Origin: Mactra quadrangularis
Taxonomy: Eukaryota; Mollusca; Bivalvia; Venerida; Mactridae
Direction: 5' to 3'
DNA length: 64,000 nt
Assembly: GCA_025267735.1 (NCBI GenBank)
Contig: CM046311.1
Location: 20,613,020-20,677,019 of the forward strand
The position numbers and the translations under genes are program-made. The notes under the pieces are model-generated. The model made no database searches. It was given only the letters and a program-made list of their open reading frames with translations, and was not told the DNA's origin. Shown here piece by piece: positions 59,721-64,000 of this stretch (its first letter is position 1; the number at the start of each line of letters is the position of its first letter).

Positions 59721-62110
59721 TTGCTTTTCGGCAATTCCCCCATATTTGTTGCCATTTCGAAAGTGAAATGTCTAAAACTGAACCAACTGTATACATTTAA
59801 ATTTTAACATAATTTCTAAGTTCATACCTTTGTGGTCTTGAAACACAAATATAACGCACACCATTCTAAGGTAGATAAAGATATACGAGTTAAAAACTAT
59901 AGGTCAACTCCTACGTTACGGAACATAATCACGAGTACAATTAATTAATCACTAGTTTTGAAATGAAAACCTGTATTTCTGCCCAAGATGGTATGAAATA
60001 TCATTCAATGGAGGGTAGTTAGACAAATTTAAGCAAACTCTTTTGCAATATATACATGTTTATCAGAATAGCGCAAGCAGAATTCATCATCATTTTTTGT
60101 TGTTAAGATAATATAACGTAACACAGTTATGTCAAAATGTGCATGTGTCACATACAGACATTAGGTACAATCTTTTCCAATTGATGAAAACTGATATACA
60201 TGTATATAAGGCACAAAATAAAATGTCAATTCAATTGAAACATGACACCGTATGCTCATACATAATGACATATTTGATATGCCATGGAGTTACGGAACAT
60301 GGTAAAAATTAGAAAGTCTTGCTATCTCGAACAAAATTGCATTTTAATATCGATTAAATAATACAAACGTATAATTTATTAACCGCACAGAGTATTTCTA
60401 AATGTTTGAAACAGGTTTTAAGATTATGTTCTGTCATATTACAAAATAACAATACTACTGAGCTTGGAATATAACAAATGAGGTATATGAAGTTTGTATG
60501 ATGGTATTAACCTTACTAAAATGCACTTTTACTGATATGTTTTAGTGTTTATACCATGTAGATATATAAATAAACGACACTTATCGTGATGAACATTATA
60601 AATAGTCAATAAATTAGCTATTAGTTAAAATTACTATGCTAAGCGGCGGTACGGAACATGGAAAATATTAAGCACCACGATGGGATCTGATCATATTAAC
60701 AACCCATTCGTTTAGGTTTGACATAGTAATTTTTTGTGATCGTGTTGGCCAAATAACTATTATGCAGTAACATGGGTTATTTCAAATCCGGGCGTATCAA
60801 AACTCGAAGACGCAATCACACTAAAACTAGTAAGAAGCATTTATTTTTTTAAATTGACAATCACATTTGGAATGAAATCAAATCCAGGACATTTAATAAA
60901 TTGTATTCATAGTTTGGCTTAAATTTAACTTCGGTCAAACATTGAATTTGATATATACCTAAAATGAAAGGAAACTGTTTTGTCATATGTGTATTTACAA
61001 AGTATTTCCAAAATTAAACTGGTAAACACTTTGGTATTGCTAAATTAATTTTGTAATATATTTTATTTTCATTAAAATACTGCAATCATTTAATTACATA
61101 TTTACTTGTTTCTTACCCTAAGATAAAAGTTATTAAAGTAAGAATATCATTAAGTAATAATAAATAGTATGAGATCTATCGGTAGTTTAGCAAATGTGGT
61201 CTTTGAAGAAATTTGATAAGATATTCAATCATATTTTATGCGTGATTCCGAGATTCCTAGCTGTTTTATTCGGACTTTGAATATCTGTAGCGTAGGTGCA
61301 AGAGACTCTAAAAATTGTCAATTGTGCATCGTCTTTGATGAGTTGAGATTGTCATCAGTGTTGAAGACATATTTTTCGAAATAATAACGGGAAATTTCAA
61401 CTGATAACGCACAAGATAAAATGGAACTTTTGAATGATATTAACATTCTCAAAACCTTAGACATACTGATTTCGTAGGTCATTGATTTAATGTGTAAGAA
61501 TAATTGTTAAGTCGATTCAGATATTGCCAATTTGTTAAATATTCCCTATTTTTGTCATGAACATGATTTTGCAGAATATTGTCTTGTTATGAATTTGAAA
61601 CACATACAGTTGTGCCTAATATGTAAATCTCCACGGACTCAACAATTTTTATCATATACGACTGGAAAACGTTTAGTTAGTCTGTTTACGTAGTAAACGT
61701 ACTGTGATAATGTGAAATGCATTCAATTTTAATTCAGTGATCACGTAAATCGTTATTATTTCAATTTATGCTCCGTAACAAGCTCTCTATGCTCCGTTAT
61801 GATATGAATTGATAATGCATTCTCAATGAAGGAGGCATCAACATTTTTTCTTTCCACTTAAAGGAATATGCCAATAGATGCATTATTAATTGTAAAATTA
61901 ATTAATATGAAAGTCATTCATCACACAGATTTCAGATTTACGCTTCATCCTGTACCTGCACTAAAGTATGCTTTTCTTACACACGTACCGTAACTGTTAG
62001 TGCTAAGGCCTAATTTTGCTTTAAACATGCTCAAACGATCAACAGAGGAATACCGAAAACAATAACAGTTTGTTTCTTCCATAAATTATATCATACAGCA
62101 TGTCAATTAC
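59721..62110. other. Intergenic stretch with repeated GTTACGGAACAT motif
   Basis: No gene is visible. GTTACGGAACAT or close variants occur at 59915, 60289, 60649 (lacking one T) and, inverted with one change (ATGCTCCGTAAC), at 61768 and 61788. Further copies at 62111, 62128 and, partial, at 62473 lie inside the candidate LTR. The stretch may be part of the same retroelement or another insertion. Confidence 0.55.
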
Positions 62111-63053
62111 TGTTACGGAGAATAGTCGTTACGGAACACAGGTGTTTCGTAAATGTTTCCCTCCATAAATATAAAAGTAACACTATATATACGCGTTACT
62201 TGCACTTGATCACAACAATGTACAGTGGCAAAATTAATTTGATGTTTAAACCCCTATATTGTCGCTAGCAACTCTCCTACGCTCGTTATGGAAGCATAGT
62301 TTCTTAAATGCGACATTTAAAAACTTAAATTTGGACTCATTTTGTTCATTCTCCTTTGGACAGATAAAATTCAAACTTTGTTTCTCAAGATAGTTGATTC
62401 ATTGTAGTATAAGTAAACGCTTTAACAATTAAGAACAACACCTTTTAGAAAGTTATTTAACCATGCAAAATAGTTACGGTAATATAAGACGGTTTTGGAA
62501 ACAACCCTAACATGTAGAAAATCTTATTTCATATTCGTATATTAAGTAAAATATCTTTAAAATCATACAATTCACTACGCATATTTTGTAAATAAATACA
62601 TAATATAAGCAATAGCAAACCTTAGACTACTTACTTTTCAAAGCAAATGTTAAAAATAGAGCTGGAGACACGGCAGTTTTCTACTTATTGGAAGTTTTTG
62701 CTCAGCAAATTTTTGGGTAAGGCGTAAGTTTTCAATGTTTCTTTTGTACCACTTTAGCAACAACAATCTAAGTTAAAATTTCCAAGTAATTATATCAATA
62801 AGCGTTGTTTCACGTTGTGTATATTGTCGTGTAAATTCCTAGATACCAGAGAACTGTCAGTTTATTTCTACAATAAAAATAGCTACGCACGTAAATTCAA
62901 CAATTCCCGTGCAGTACACTGATATGAACTTTTAAAGTTTAAATACAGTTACACTACGTTTTCATAAACCAATAACTAATTATTTAACTACATACTGCTA
63001 TGGCTACCTACATATGTACACATAATAAATCAATAACTAAAACCTGGGTAACA
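62111..63053 (-). mobile_element. Candidate LTR of a Ty3/Gypsy-like retrotransposon
   Basis: In element orientation (- strand) it starts TGTTACCCAGG and could end CCGTAACA, giving TG...CA with a short TGTTAC/GTAACA inverted repeat. A purine tract (GTGGGGAGAGAGTA) precedes it at 63054-63067, as expected for second-strand priming. A TATATATAG box lies near 62186-62194 on the - strand. The inner boundary is certain enough; the outer boundary at 62111 is a guess, because the same bases belong to the repeated GTTACGG motif. The partner LTR is outside the window. Confidence 0.5.
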
Positions 63054-63067
63054 TACTCTCTCCCCAC
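63054..63067 (-). other. Polypurine tract
   Basis: GTGGGGAGAGAGTA on the - strand, directly 5' of the TGTTACCC LTR start. Position and composition fit the plus-strand primer site of an LTR retrotransposon. Confidence 0.6.
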
Positions 63068-63498
63068 ATTGAAATGACTCCTGGCATTTCCAACTACAAT
63101 AATTACAGTTACATAATTCTGAAAAACAAATTTTATATGTTAGAATTTAAGCTAAACATGTTGTAATCAGATAATAATATACAATATACAATCGCAAGCA
63201 ACAATTACTTATCTTACGATCCATAATCTCGAATTCAATTTTCATATCTTGTCATATATCAAAACGACAATGAGCTTTTTCTATTATATACAAATTGTAA
63301 TACTTCTCAAAAAATAAGAAAAAGCACGCAATCACAAGTAAGAGAGATCATCGAAGTCATTTATACATATCCAGTTACAAATGTAAAACGATGAAATCAA
63401 AAGTCAATACGCGTTTGGAAACCAACCAAACAAACTCAAGCACACTTACATAACAATTACCAGTAATACTCATAATTTACCTTAAAGTAACACAGTGT
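63068..63498 (-). other. Untranslated 3' region between pol and the LTR
   Basis: About 430 bp of AT-rich sequence lie between the pol stop and the purine tract. No envelope-like frame is visible. Confidence 0.5.
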
Positions 63499-64000
63499 TC
63501 AAACCAAAGTTCCTATATATTCACCAATATACGCCTCTATGTGAGGTTTCCCAGCGGATATACTATTTATCCATTCACCGTAACGGTCTGGTGGTTTACG
63601 AATTCTGTTCGACCTACGTGGATTAAGAACCACCGACTGCTCACCACTATCATTACTGGATAACGTTTCATGGTGAATCGAATCGATGCTATTAGACTGT
63701 TCATTGTTTGAAGAAGGGTTACCTTGTGCAGCACTCCGTAGATATCTTCTTTGTGGTATTATATATACTGACGTGGAAGAATCCGATTCTGAAGATGAAT
63801 CTGAATAATTAACTTCATGCATATTATTTCTCTCTTTGACACGACGACGAGGACGAGTTTCCTCTCATGACCTTGAGGTAAAAAATTGAATTGCAATAAC
63901 ATATTACGATGTAAAGTTCGAATCCGACCCTGGCCGTCTTCGCGTTGAACATCGTACACAGGTATCTCCGAGTTAGGAATAGCAACAATCCTGTATGGAT
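63499..64000 (-). pseudogene. Ty3/Gypsy-like pol 3' end (integrase C-terminus), frameshifted, partial
   Basis: From the right edge inward the - strand encodes VYDVQREDGQGR and RTLHRNMLLQFNFLP, a motif typical of the integrase C-terminus of Ty3/Gypsy-like elements in animals. A one-base shift near 63862-63875 changes frame; the following frame continues RPRRRRVKERNNMHEV, an acidic serine-rich stretch, and RRSNRIRKPPDRYGEWI, a common pol C-terminal signature, before the stop at 63499. The rest of the element lies beyond 64000. With the purine tract and LTR candidate it forms the 3' end of one insertion. The frameshift suggests it is inactive. Confidence 0.85.

Overview
The window is AT-rich animal nuclear DNA: spliced genes with GT-AG introns and long noncoding stretches packed with decayed transposons, tRNA-derived SINEs and inverted repeats. 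The dominant gene family, a Mab-21/cGAS-like receptor (cGLR) nucleotidyltransferase with a long helical/TPR-like tail, is heavily expanded in bivalve molluscs. A bivalve (perhaps a mytilid) is therefore my best guess, but this is inference.

The backbone is a cluster of four related cGLR copies, all on the + strand. Copy A (exons from 7892, ends 11421) is nearly complete but has a +1 frameshift just before the catalytic GS motif. Copy B (35992-37580) is a wreck: nonsense codon, frameshift through the GS motif, about 490 bp of the C-lobe deleted, and a 3' end fused to flanking DNA. Copy C (41792-45877) has an intact catalytic core, a 32-nt first coding exon recognisable by splicing phase, and a frameshift that removes the last TPR-like helices. 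Copy D (56794-58923) is the only full-length open frame and the best candidate for an active gene. A, C and D share long 5' flanks (a 5'UTR exon with donor, a tiny exon, a roughly 1.4-2 kb intron), so the whole transcription unit was duplicated.

Between the copies: 0-5.9 kb has no gene, one SINE and a foldback element at 4595-5470. 11.4-26 kb holds a LINE remnant split by a MITE, a 46-bp minisatellite, a 2.3 kb DNA transposon with 8-bp target duplication (16758-19076), diverged inverted-repeat DNA and a tandem duplication carrying a second SINE family. 26.1-31.8 kb has a pair of 470-bp inverted arms enclosing a C2H2 zinc-finger exon, then a 1.7 kb foldback element with a SINE nested in its centre. 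32-35.9 kb is LINE debris split by a 1.37 kb hAT-like element with a perfect 8-bp target duplication. 37.7-41.4 kb carries a mariner transposase remnant, a palindromic MITE and a SINE. 46.3-49.5 kb is mostly empty. 51661-54847 is a 3.19 kb insertion with a 5-bp target duplication that carries eleven copies of a 15-bp motif. The right end (about 59.9-64 kb) holds a second motif-rich stretch and the 3' end of a Ty3/Gypsy-like retrotransposon running off the window on the - strand.

If functional, the cGLR proteins would be cytosolic pattern sensors that make a nucleotide second messenger. The duplicated units, an almost invariant C-lobe block and variable C-terminal segments suggest a family evolving by duplication, decay and possibly gene conversion.
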